A DNA stretch of 64,000 nt from Shewanella eurypsychrophilus (GTDB lineage: Bacteria > Pseudomonadota > Gammaproteobacteria > Enterobacterales > Shewanellaceae): assembly GCF_007004545.3 (NCBI RefSeq), contig NZ_CP045503.2, positions 4,744,102 through 4,808,101 of the forward strand, given 5' to 3'. A program made the position numbers and the translations under genes. The notes below the pieces were generated by a model, which worked only from the letters and a program-made list of their open reading frames with translations, ran no database searches and was not told the origin of the DNA. Below, in pieces: positions 34,782-42,947 of this stretch (positions are counted from its first letter, which is position 1; each line of letters opens with the position of its first letter).

Positions 34782-35110
34782 GTCATCCCGGCGATACTTT
34801 TAGGCCGGGATCTAGCTTTCCAAACTTCGTTTTGATGTAGATCGCAAGGTTCCACCCTTCTCGCATTGAAAAGTAGGGCAAGGAGGACTGCTCGTCCTAT
34901 CAATAACATCCATGTTTACCAGCCAGTTAGGTATCCATACCTCTCGCTCAGAGAGGTTACTGTCGCAACCTTCGCCCTTGATTCTTCGTAAACCAAAGTA
35001 CCTATGACGCCCGGCAAAGTTACATGCTGTTGAGTACGGGCCTCATGCTCACTTGAAAATAGCTAACGTTTCCGATGGGGCGTCCAAGCCCCCCGAAAAC
35101 TAGCCCCACA
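34782..35110 (+). repeat. Structured dispersed repeat, family 1, copy C (interrupted, truncated)
   Basis: ATCCCGG/CCGGGAT (34785-34811), CTTTCCAAACTTCGTTTTGATG, a degenerate GCAAGGT-TCC-ACCCTT, then GGCAAGGAGGACTGCTCGTCC. About 85 bp of unrelated sequence (34905-34990) intervenes before GACGCCCGGCAAAGTTACAT and CCGATGGGGCGTCCAAGCCC. It stops within the last hairpin at ACTAGCCCCACAT (about 35100-35110). Confidence 0.75.
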
Positions 35111-35127
35111 TATGCATTAGGTTAGTT

Positions 35128-36318
35128 TTACTTGGCCGTCCCAGCTTGAAAATAAGAGTGATATTTTTTTATTAACGTCTCACGTTTTTGCGTCAGCATA
35201 TTTATTTTAGTGAGATCACCACCAGTCACTTGAAGTAGACGTTTATCCATGACTTTAAACCATAAGTAGGGAATGTAGGCGATGACATACATACCAAAAT
35301 AGCCACTTGGAAGAGTAGGCAAACGGCTAAAGTGGCGAAGAGACTGATAGCTGCGAGTCGCATTGGCATGATGATCTGAGTGGCGCTGCAAGTGGAACAA
35401 AGCCCAATTAGAAAAAATATGATTACTGTTCCAGCTATGATGGGGTTGTGGGCGTTCGTAACGTCCGCTCGGCAGTTTCTGGCGCAAAAGCCCGTAATGC
35501 TCGATATAGTTGGCTGATGTGAGCTGCCACATAGACCAGAAGGCACAGATTAATAGATAAGGGATAACAGCTGAGCCTAACCACAATACTAGGCTAACGA
35601 AAAGTCCAATAGTCATCAACATGGCTTGTAGGAATTCGTTCTTGATCGACCAGGGTGATCTTCCCGATTTTTTCATGCGCAGAATCTCTATCTCGTATGC
35701 GCGTAATATGGCTCCTGGTAACTCTCTTATGGCAAAACGATAGATGCTTTCGCCCATTTTAGCCGAGGCCGGATCTTCTGGGGTGGCCACATGTTTATGG
35801 TGGCCGCGGTTGTGCTCAATAAAAAAGTGACCGTATGCCGCCGGTGCAAGCACAATTTTTGCCAACCAGATATCCAGTTTGTTTCTCTTATGCCCTAGTT
35901 CATGTCCAATATTCAAACCATGTCCGCCTATACTGCCAGCCAATAGGGCTACAGCTATATAGCCAGAAACACTGAGTTGATGACTGGCGACAAACCAGGC
36001 GCAAAATAGAAACGTGGCAATAACGACAGGCACGTTTAGCCGGATGATCTTTGAGTAAAAGGGGTCTGCTTCAAGCAAGCCTATGACTGATTCAGGTGGG
36101 TTACTGCTATCTTCTCCCATCAGATAATCAATAATAGGGAATATGCTGTAGACCAAAATAAAAAACAACCAGAGCAAAATTTCATGGTTAAACAATTGAT
36201 ATAACATAGGTCCTGCAACTGCCGCACTGGGCAATATCAGCGAAAACCACCAAAAGTAACGCTTCTTATCCACATAAATAGTGCCATCACTGGCAGTAAA
36301 AGTGCCTGCTCTGTTCAT
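35128..36318 (-). CDS. alkB: AlkB-type membrane alkane hydroxylase / fatty-acid-desaturase superfamily
   Basis: ATG 36318 is chosen because GGAG lies 8 nt upstream. A GTG at 36330 is also in frame. The product is 396 residues with about six membrane helices and the diiron His boxes HELGHK, EHNRGHHK and LQRHSDHH, plus the AlkB motif NYIEHYGLLRQ. These distinguish alkane 1-monooxygenase from simple desaturases. It would oxidise medium-chain alkanes or related hydrocarbons using rubredoxin. No rubredoxin gene is adjacent. Isolated between repeat regions. Confidence 0.88.
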   Translation of the reverse strand: MNRAGTFTASDGTIYVDKKRYFWWFSLILPSAAVAGPMLYQLFNHEILLWLFFILVYSIFPIIDYLMGEDSSNPPESVIGLLEADPFYSKIIRLNVPVVIATFLFCAWFVASHQLSVSGYIAVALLAGSIGGHGLNIGHELGHKRNKLDIWLAKIVLAPAAYGHFFIEHNRGHHKHVATPEDPASAKMGESIYRFAIRELPGAILRAYEIEILRMKKSGRSPWSIKNEFLQAMLMTIGLFVSLVLWLGSAVIPYLLICAFWSMWQLTSANYIEHYGLLRQKLPSGRYERPQPHHSWNSNHIFSNWALFHLQRHSDHHANATRSYQSLRHFSRLPTLPSGYFGMYVIAYIPYLWFKVMDKRLLQVTGGDLTKINMLTQKRETLIKKYHSYFQAGTAK

Positions 36319-36678
36319 TATGGTCTCCACGGCGTTGATTAATTTTATGCCTTAATTACCGCTTTGTTTGCATTTATTTCTCTAGTTTTTATCCTAACTC
36401 AAAAAAGACAAAAAAAAGACAGGACATATCTTTTGCCTTTCTCTGCAGTGAATAGCTTTTGTTTGATGCTTAACGAAAACAAAGTGAGACCAATGCTTCT
36501 GGTTTGCTTTTCTACATCGCTTAGAGTGCATTGTTCTCCCAATAAAGGCAGTCACTTCATCAGTTATTTTCCATTTAAGGAAGGTTCATTGGTGTAGCTC
36601 TTTTTATCTTAAAAACTACTTGCTCACTAAGCATTTATGTTAGGGTTACCACTTACAGTTAAGCAACAAATGGACAAC
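36319..36678. other. Intergenic region between alkB and the diguanylate cyclase
   Basis: Divergent promoters are expected here. No clear binding site or RNA was recognised. A plus-strand frame at 36364-36597 lacks a ribosome-binding site and family features. Confidence 0.4.
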
Positions 36679-38358
36679 ATGAAAACCAACTCTTTCTCGG
36701 TATTAATCTTGTTCTGGCTGGCTTTTCTTACCTCTTTTTCAAGCTTCGCTGAGTTTGAAGCACGGCTGATAAACACCACAGATATAGTCATTCAAGACAC
36801 TGATATTTGGCGTAAAATCAACAACGAACCAGACTCACCTCCAGCATCACTTGAAGCACTTAAACATTTATATCGCTCATCTGCCCCCATAAAAAACTCA
36901 TTAGTTAACCAATCTGGTGCCTATGTTGCCCGACTTAAACTCAATAACCAGACTAATGTGCATGCTAGCTGGTTTGTCAGAATCAATGCTAATTTTGTCG
37001 ATCAGGGTCTTGGCTTCTGGGAGTCAGTGCAATTCCTAAATACTGGTGTCATTAACTTTTCACAACATGGGGATATCAACACCCCTAAGCTCATGCATAC
37101 TCAGGCTTTTGGATTACCTTTAAGTCAGCAAGAAAGTGGTTACCTTTGGCTTTATATTGACGCTGAGCATTACGCGCTGCCACTATCGATTGATATCATT
37201 AACAGCACCAGTTTTTACCACAAGCAATTTATCACCAACGCGGTGACACTCTTTTCTATTGCCACCATGCTCACTCTGGCCGCCATTGCTTTAATCCTGT
37301 ATCTCAAAACACGTTTAACAGTCACACTTGCCTGTTCGGCTTATATTGGGTTGCATGGCTTAGGTTGGGCTGCGGCCTCTGGATTAATCGATGATATGTT
37401 TAACATCCAGAGTATCAATACCAGTTACCTTGGCATCATGATATTTCCTTTTGCCATCGCTTCGGCTAGTCAATTTACTAAGTTATTATTTAACTTTGAC
37501 TCTCTGCATAAGCGTCTAGCAAAACTCTTTAATGGGCTGTCTATCATTTGTCTGATTGCAGGGTTAATCTTACCACTGCTAAGCTTTTCTATCTCATTTG
37601 CTATTTCCCATATCATCGCACTAATCTGGGTGCCACTTGCTATTGTCATCGGCGTTAAAATGCTGATCTATAGTGACTTTAGAGCCAAATACTATCTACT
37701 CGGCAACCTTCTTTATGGTCTATCCATGTTTTACTATATCTTGTCTCATAGCGACCTATTGACGGGACAACAACATGCTGAGCTTATCGTTATGCTAGCC
37801 TTAACTGGCGATTGTTTTTGTATACTGCTCTCCCTAGCGGCTTGGTTACAACAAAAAAAGCAAGATTACTCCCACACCTATTATCAAGCCCGAATCGATC
37901 CCTTAACGCATATAGGTAACCGTTACGCCCTGAGCGAAGCCTTAACCCAAGTCGATGACAAGTACATTATTACCTTTATCGATTACGACGGAATTAAGCA
38001 GGTTAACGATAAACTAGGTCATAATCAGGGTGATGCCTTATTACGCTATGGGGCTAAAACCATGGCTAATGCCCTTGATAGTAAAGGGGAAGTATTTCGT
38101 ACCGGCGGTGATGAATTTGTTTGGTTACTCAATAGCCAATCATTTAGCAATTTGCCGTCGGCAGTAGAGGAAATTGAGCAGATGATGGCTCAATGTCAAA
38201 ACGCATTACAGTCAAAATGGCCACAATCTGGGATTAGTTATGGGATCGCACACGCTCAGGAAAGCAGCAATCAATCTGAATGCCTCGCCCTCGCCGATGA
38301 ACGTATGTACCAACACAAGCGCAGTAAATATCAGCATCCTGTAGCTGAAGATGTCTAA
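36679..38358 (+). CDS. Membrane diguanylate cyclase (7TMR-DISM + GGDEF)
   Basis: ATG 36679 is chosen because it starts a signal peptide (MKTNSFSVLILFWLAF, cleavage near SFAEFEA). Upstream in-frame ATGs at 36637 and 36670 have no better site. The 559-residue product has a periplasmic sensor part (~25-180), seven membrane helices (~185-385) and a GGDEF domain (~400-550) with intact RTGGDEF (~473-479) and YYQARIDPLTHIGNR. There is no RxxD inhibitory site just before GGDEF. It should synthesise cyclic di-GMP in response to a periplasmic ligand. Confidence 0.9.
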   Translation: MKTNSFSVLILFWLAFLTSFSSFAEFEARLINTTDIVIQDTDIWRKINNEPDSPPASLEALKHLYRSSAPIKNSLVNQSGAYVARLKLNNQTNVHASWFVRINANFVDQGLGFWESVQFLNTGVINFSQHGDINTPKLMHTQAFGLPLSQQESGYLWLYIDAEHYALPLSIDIINSTSFYHKQFITNAVTLFSIATMLTLAAIALILYLKTRLTVTLACSAYIGLHGLGWAAASGLIDDMFNIQSINTSYLGIMIFPFAIASASQFTKLLFNFDSLHKRLAKLFNGLSIICLIAGLILPLLSFSISFAISHIIALIWVPLAIVIGVKMLIYSDFRAKYYLLGNLLYGLSMFYYILSHSDLLTGQQHAELIVMLALTGDCFCILLSLAAWLQQKKQDYSHTYYQARIDPLTHIGNRYALSEALTQVDDKYIITFIDYDGIKQVNDKLGHNQGDALLRYGAKTMANALDSKGEVFRTGGDEFVWLLNSQSFSNLPSAVEEIEQMMAQCQNALQSKWPQSGISYGIAHAQESSNQSECLALADERMYQHKRSKYQHPVAEDV

Positions 38359-38419
38359 ACACAATAGAATAACTGCACTGTTTGTTAAACCAATCCACTA
38401 CTCATCCAAAAGAATTTAA

Positions 38420-38800
38420 TCAAGCCAGCCATGATAAAAAGAAGGCTTTGTGAACATATTCACAGTCGAAGCCAGTAACGCAAAATAAAACACAACCAAT
38501 TGATTAAACCAAAATTAAAGTTAGTCACTGGTTGGTTTTATACGAGTGAGATAAGTGGACACCCATAAAAAATATGACTGTTCTATCTCTTTTTGATCCC
38601 CCCTTCTCCGTGTACTCTGTGTACTCTGTGTACTCTGTGGTGAATCGCTTTTGCTTTAACGAAGACAAAGAACATTCTCACCACGGAGCGCTTCACTACA
38701 CACAGAACACGGAGATAAAGATGAAAACCTCTAAAAGCTCTAGTAGTTGCCTTACTCCGTGGCCCTATCTGCTCTCCGTGGTAAATCGCTTTTATTCAGT
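38420..38800 (+). repeat. Left direct repeat flanking the aminotransferase cassette
   Basis: Shares ordered blocks with 42511-42855 on the same strand: TCAAGCCA-CCATGATAAAAA; TTGGTTT-ATACGA; CCATAAAA-ATATG-CTG; CTCTAAAAGCTCTAG (38729-38743); CTTACTCCGTGGCCCT; CTCCGTGGTAAATCG. This copy also has an extra TTGCTTTAACGAAG-ACCACGGAGCGCTTC segment, which the other copy carries at its end. Identity was not computed. Confidence 0.8.
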
Positions 38801-38817
38801 TTAGAAAGACAGGTCTG

Positions 38818-38904
38818 ATGTGGTCAACTATAACGGTACACAAACAAGAGTTGCGTCTTTCGGCCGCTGTTGGTGTCATGTAATGGTTATAGTAATGACC
38901 ACAT
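38818..38904. repeat. Long inverted repeat downstream of the cassette
   Basis: ATGTGGTCA and TATAAC (38818-38834) pair with GTTATA and TGACCACAT (38886-38904). The two arm segments are separated by small asymmetric spacers and enclose about 50 bp. It is convergent-intergenic, so it could be a hairpin or the ends of a tiny mobile unit. Confidence 0.6.
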
Positions 38905-38984
38905 TTTGCGAGGTTATATTGAGTCAGACTTTGACTCTGACTCAGACCCTAACGAATTCCACATACTGACCCCAAATATTAGGT

Positions 38985-39749
38985 TTATCCTAACGTTTTA
39001 GTCACGCTGTGAAGAAATATGCGTTCTGCGGTGGCAAAATCTTCTACTGTATCGATTTCGGTCCATTTCAACCCTGTGATATCCAGTACGTTGAAAATAA
39101 CATTCTTAGCGATCAGACGCTCATAGCCGCTTTCGTAATAATCCTGATGATTGGCTTTATCTTTCATCATCTCTTTTAACTCTGCGAATAACAGCTGCGC
39201 GGTCTCACTGCTAATTTTTTCAATACCAATGGATTCACCCACAGCCTTGTTAGGATTAACCTCTTTACTTGCTTTGATGACGTGACCCTTATCATCGATA
39301 ATGACTTTAATCTCTTCGGCTTCAAGATTGATGTTCTTATCTACACATAAACAAGTGTCATGTTCAGATGCAATCAGGTTTTTTAGAATCTCAATATCGA
39401 AGACCACATCGGCATCGAATTTAATAAAGCTTGAATCTTTAACGGCTTCTTCTGTAAGCATTAAAGAATAACCAGTATTGGTGTCGGCGTAATGTTCATT
39501 AGTAATAAAGTGAACATTTAGATCGGGAAAGTTTTGGCCCACGAAATCTTTAATGTGATGTTCTAAATAACCGAGAACAAAAACAATCTCATTAATCCCA
39601 CATGCTTGAATGTGAGAGACCATCATCTCTAAGATGGTTTTATCGCCAATTTTCAACAGACTCTTCGGGCAGTTATCTGTTAAAGGACGGATCCTTGAAC
39701 CAACGCCCGCGGCTAAGATAATAGCTTTAATATTGTTTGTCTTTTTCAT
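38985..39749 (-). CDS. Nucleotidyltransferase, PntC/LicC-like (CTP:phospho-alcohol or phosphonate)
   Basis: 254 residues. The N-terminal signature is AAGVGSRIRPLTDNCPKSLL (about 13-32), followed by the metal motif KFDADVVFD and the C-terminal EIDTVEDFATAE. These fit small sugar-phosphate/choline-phosphate cytidylyltransferases such as LicC and 2-aminoethylphosphonate cytidylyltransferase PntC. It follows a CDP-alcohol phosphatidyltransferase and a phosphonate-type aminotransferase, which favours activation of an amino-alcohol phosphate or aminoethylphosphonate with CMP. Substrate assignment is inferred. Confidence 0.75.
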   Translation of the reverse strand: MKKTNNIKAIILAAGVGSRIRPLTDNCPKSLLKIGDKTILEMMVSHIQACGINEIVFVLGYLEHHIKDFVGQNFPDLNVHFITNEHYADTNTGYSLMLTEEAVKDSSFIKFDADVVFDIEILKNLIASEHDTCLCVDKNINLEAEEIKVIIDDKGHVIKASKEVNPNKAVGESIGIEKISSETAQLLFAELKEMMKDKANHQDYYESGYERLIAKNVIFNVLDITGLKWTEIDTVEDFATAERIFLHSVTKTLG

Positions 39750-39860
39750 CTGTTACTGTAAACCTTGTCTCTGTGACATACGCTGATTTCAGCGTATGCG
39801 TTTGTATATACACAAAATATTATTTAATGATGTAATTTAACAATTGTTAAGAAGGATAAA
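39750..39860 (-). promoter_or_regulatory. Hairpin between cassette genes
   Basis: Perfect 9-bp stem CATACGCTG-ATTT-CAGCGTATG at 39777-39798 in the 111-bp gap before the nucleotidyltransferase. There is no clear T-run on the minus strand. It may stabilise or attenuate the transcript, or mark a separate promoter for the last gene. Confidence 0.5.
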
Positions 39861-40628
39861 TTATTTCCCAATATTAACTGTTAGTTCTTGATCTAATTTT
39901 ACACCTCGTTGCCAGGCGCGAAGCAGTCCATAAAATACTTGGCTAAGCGCAAAAATCCACAACATAGGGGTTAACATATTGAGGACCAAGGCTAATGACA
40001 GCATAAAAATAAACACGCCTTCATCGAAAGAGAATATTTTTTTCTGTTCTTTTAAAAACCATCTTAAATTTGCCATCAAACCGAATTCGATACCCGCAGT
40101 ATCAGCTATTACTTCTTCTGGCGTATCGTCTTGAGTTGAGTCGCTTACTTGCGCTGCTTCTAAGTAAATAGTGACATACTTGGAGTAGCCGCGTAGCGAG
40201 TAAAACGCAATACCGAAAAGGGCCAAGAACACAGGGATCACACTGCCTGATTGCTGAAATGCCGCGTAGGCGATAGCACCAAACCAGATGAAGACTTGAA
40301 TTTGATCCGTGAGCTTGTCGTAATAGCAACCTGAAATGGATGATGTTTTACGGTAACGCGCCATCTGGCCATCCATGCAATCAAACACATGGCTTAAATG
40401 GATCAGAATTGCCGCGATGATGAAATTCTGAACGCCGCCAAGCACGATAAATACCGCAGCAATAACGGCGGTGATAAAAGAGATCAAGGTGATTTTATTG
40501 GGGGTGAACCATTTGATATCCACCACAAAATAGTTGAGCACAATGGCTAGTGGCGAGGTCACAAAAGATGACCACCATTCATCGTCTTTAGTTTTGGTTG
40601 CCCACAAGTTTGTTAATTTCAGGTTCAT
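39861..40628 (-). CDS. CDP-alcohol phosphatidyltransferase family protein
   Basis: 255 residues, polytopic. The full family signature is present: DCMDGQMAR, then G-x3-D-x3-D in SGCYYDKLTD (about 82-110). Such enzymes transfer the CMP-activated headgroup between alcohols in the membrane. Its ATG overlaps the aminotransferase stop (ATGA, 4 bp), so the two are coupled. With the next gene it forms an activate-and-transfer pair, like the ends of phosphonolipid or phospholipid headgroup pathways. The acceptor is unknown. Confidence 0.85.
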   Translation of the reverse strand: MNLKLTNLWATKTKDDEWWSSFVTSPLAIVLNYFVVDIKWFTPNKITLISFITAVIAAVFIVLGGVQNFIIAAILIHLSHVFDCMDGQMARYRKTSSISGCYYDKLTDQIQVFIWFGAIAYAAFQQSGSVIPVFLALFGIAFYSLRGYSKYVTIYLEAAQVSDSTQDDTPEEVIADTAGIEFGLMANLRWFLKEQKKIFSFDEGVFIFMLSLALVLNMLTPMLWIFALSQVFYGLLRAWQRGVKLDQELTVNIGK

Positions 40629-41806
40629 AATGCAATCTCAGCGATGTAAGGTTCATTGGATGCAGTGCTATCGACCTGCATAATCTGTCTAGCCTGTAGT
40701 TCCCTAGCTTGGGCCCCAGGAAAATTATTTAAAATTTCTTTCAAGCAATTTAAGAAGTATTGAATATCGAGAATGGATATCTCGCCTATGTTTCCTACCT
40801 GAAACACCTTGCCCTTGAAGCAGCCTTTACCTTCATAAATGATGATGGAATTTTCACGCAATTTTTGACGCAATAAGCTGACATCGATGTTTAGAGGCAT
40901 GTTAACTGTGGTAAGAATGGAGCACATATCTTGCTGCTTAAGTAAAAAATCTAGGCCTAAGTTAAGCAGGCCCTGTCGCAACATATTGGCTTTGTCTTTC
41001 ATGCCTGAGTAGTGCAGATCGACACCCTGATCAATAATGTTTGCTAAGGCTTGCTCCAAGGCATAAAAGAGATGAACCGCAGGCGTATTAGGTGTTTGGT
41101 AGCATGTACTAATAAATTCATAGAACTTATACAGATTGAGATACATGGTTTTAGCAGGAATATCTTTGAGCTTTTCGAACTCAGCCGTTTTGCCCACCAC
41201 GAAAGAGAGTCCGGCATAAGAACCTATTGCCTTCGAGCTTGAGCTTGATATGAAAGCAATGTTACATTTTTCCATCTCAATGATCTCGGCACCAGCACTG
41301 CTGACACAGTCAACCACAAATGTGGCTCCGTGTTTCTTGGTCAATGCACCTACATCTTCTAAAGAGTTTAGCAAGCCCGCACAGGTCTCATGATGAACCA
41401 TAGCCACCACATCGATAGCATGCAGTGTCAGGTAAGCATCTATGCGGTCAAGGTCGAATTTTTCACCCCAGGGGAATTCTATCAAGTGTGTGTTTTTATT
41501 GTGGATTTTAGATATATGATGCAGTCTTCCACCAAATTCACCGTTAGATAAAATAAGAATATGTTTATTGCCCACCACCGAAGATAGTATTGATTCATTA
41601 GCAGCGGTGCCTGAGCCCGTAATGACGATGGCACGATAATTACCCGGGTTTTCAACTTTTAAAACCTGCAGTAATTTTTGTTCAATGCTGTTCAGTAAAC
41701 GTTCGAATTCAACTTCACGGTGGCAGATATCTTCTTTACTGATAGCGACTCTTAAATTTGGAGCGACATTGACCGGACCGGGCGTGAATAACAAATATTT
41801 TTTCAT
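40625..41806 (-). CDS. Class V aminotransferase, 2-aminoethylphosphonate:pyruvate (PhnW/AEPT)-like
   Basis: 393 residues. The start is MKKYLLFTPGPVNVAPNL, with the TPGPVN motif typical of AEP and alanine-glyoxylate transaminases. VDCVSSAGAEI carries the PLP-ring Asp, and SSSSSKAIGSYAGLSF carries the Schiff-base Lys. It would convert phosphonoacetaldehyde and alanine to aminoethylphosphonate, or act on a similar aldehyde. It is the first gene of the coupled cassette. No PEP mutase or phosphonopyruvate decarboxylase is present in the window. Confidence 0.8.
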   Translation of the reverse strand: MKKYLLFTPGPVNVAPNLRVAISKEDICHREVEFERLLNSIEQKLLQVLKVENPGNYRAIVITGSGTAANESILSSVVGNKHILILSNGEFGGRLHHISKIHNKNTHLIEFPWGEKFDLDRIDAYLTLHAIDVVAMVHHETCAGLLNSLEDVGALTKKHGATFVVDCVSSAGAEIIEMEKCNIAFISSSSSKAIGSYAGLSFVVGKTAEFEKLKDIPAKTMYLNLYKFYEFISTCYQTPNTPAVHLFYALEQALANIIDQGVDLHYSGMKDKANMLRQGLLNLGLDFLLKQQDMCSILTTVNMPLNIDVSLLRQKLRENSIIIYEGKGCFKGKVFQVGNIGEISILDIQYFLNCLKEILNNFPGAQARELQARQIMQVDSTASNEPYIAEIAL

Positions 41807-42511
41807 CTAGCGTGTGTCATCCTATTGTTGCTTAGCTTATCTATTGTTTGGAATGTATGAAAACTCCCTCTTCGTTTCCACTCGATGTTAGTTAAGCGAC
41901 GAGAAGAAGCGAGCAGGGAGCGGCTGTAAAAAATGTTAATCGTCAATCATGGTTTTATTTTGAAGACAGTTTAGTAATGAAAACAATACTGTTTTGCAGG
42001 ATATATTTTCGAAAGAGGCTTATAAACCTGAGGTATCTAACTAGTCTGTGTGGGGGATTCGCCAGTTCAGGTCGGTGTTTTTCAAGATCGTTGGCACTCT
42101 TTACTTAAATTTCAAGCTACATTTATTACGTCAGTTTCAGGCTCTTTATCTGAATTTGGCATCACTTCGTCGATAGCTTCACAGTTGCTTATGCCATTTG
42201 ACCATCGCTTGGGATCTCTTGTCCTCGCTTCCTCAAGTGCCTGCTGACGTCTAGATAAAATGCCCCTATTTTGATTTAATGGATAATTTTAAGGGGTGAC
42301 AACAATCCTGACACAGAGGAAGATTGTGGAGGTCGATCTTCATGGGTGTGTCATAAACTGACAAGTTAAGCTATTTCCGCATCAGAAAACGAGCGGAGGG
42401 TCAAATTTTTTTTCGATAGTACTCCCGGAAAGCTGACCATGCAAGTTATATTCCTATTTATTTAATCCGTTAAAAACGGGGCGATATTCGGTGATCCCCT
42501 TAAACAAATTA
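41807..42511. other. Intergenic region upstream of the cassette
   Basis: Probably holds the cassette promoter near 41830-41900, not resolved. It contains a possible transposase remnant (42112-42246). No intact gene. A plus-strand frame at 42050-42247 is antisense to that remnant. Confidence 0.5.
42112..42246 (-). pseudogene. Possible transposase C-terminal remnant
   Basis: The minus strand reads QQALEEARTRDPKRWSNG, then ISNCEAIDEVMPNSDKEPE and a stop. ARxxxPKRWS..xRNC followed by a short acidic end recalls the C terminus of some IS3-type integrase-core transposases, judged from memory. No upstream portion survives. Low certainty. Confidence 0.35.
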
Positions 42512-42855
42512 TCAAGCCACCCATGATAAAAACAAAGCTTTTTTATCATAGAGATAGTCAGGGTTAGGATTGACAACCTCACAGCAACAGCATGATTTAA
42601 TTTGAATTATTATAATAAGCAGATTGGTTTGATACGATCATGATAAATAACAGCCATAAAATATATGGCTGCGCTATCCCTTACTCTATCCCTTCTCTTC
42701 TACCACAGATCACACGGAAAAAATGAGACAAAGATTAATATCTCTAAAAGCTCTAGCACTTATCTTACTCCGTGGCCCTGCGTGTTCTCCGTGGTAAATC
42801 GTTTTTGCTTTAACTAAGGCAAAGAGCATTCTCACCACTGAGCGCTTCTACTTAA
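42511..42855 (+). repeat. Right direct repeat flanking the aminotransferase cassette
   Basis: Same orientation and block order as 38420-38800, including CTCTAAAAGCTCTAG at 42742-42756, CTTACTCCGTGGCCCT, and TTCTCCGTGGTAAATCG. It ends with TTTGCTTTAACTAAGGCAAA and CACTGAGCGCTTCTAC. Both copies are diverged from each other. With the left copy it brackets 3.7 kb holding exactly the three-gene cassette. Confidence 0.8.
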
Positions 42856-42901
42856 ACAAAAGAGCTTGGCGATGCCCTGTCTTTCTCTTATTTTAGACAT
42901 T

Positions 42902-42933
42902 AAAAAGCCGCTCCCAAATGAGAGCGGCTTTTT
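42902..42933 (-). terminator. Intrinsic terminator of the M3 peptidase gene
   Basis: AAAAAGCCGCTC (42902-42913) and GAGCGGCTTTTT (42922-42933) form a perfect 12-bp stem with an 8-nt loop, 15 bp after the peptidase stop. It has T-runs in both directions and can act bidirectionally. Confidence 0.9.
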
Positions 42934-42947
42934 GTCAGATTAACAGC

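Larger units (their letters stand above)
38359..38984. other. Intergenic region carrying the left cassette repeat and a long inverted repeat
   Basis: Contains the direct repeat described at 38420-38800, three TGTGTACTC-type units at about 38608-38636, and the inverted repeat at 38818-38904. GAGTCAGACTTTGACTCTGA at about 38918-38942 is a further imperfect palindrome. No gene. Confidence 0.7.

Noticed and set aside
36364..36597. 77-codon plus-strand frame before the diguanylate cyclase
   Set aside because: No ribosome-binding site, no family features, low-complexity AT-rich DNA.
38574..38804. 76-codon plus-strand frame
   Set aside because: It is a translation of the direct repeat and its TGTGTACTC units (VYSVYSVYSV), not a gene.
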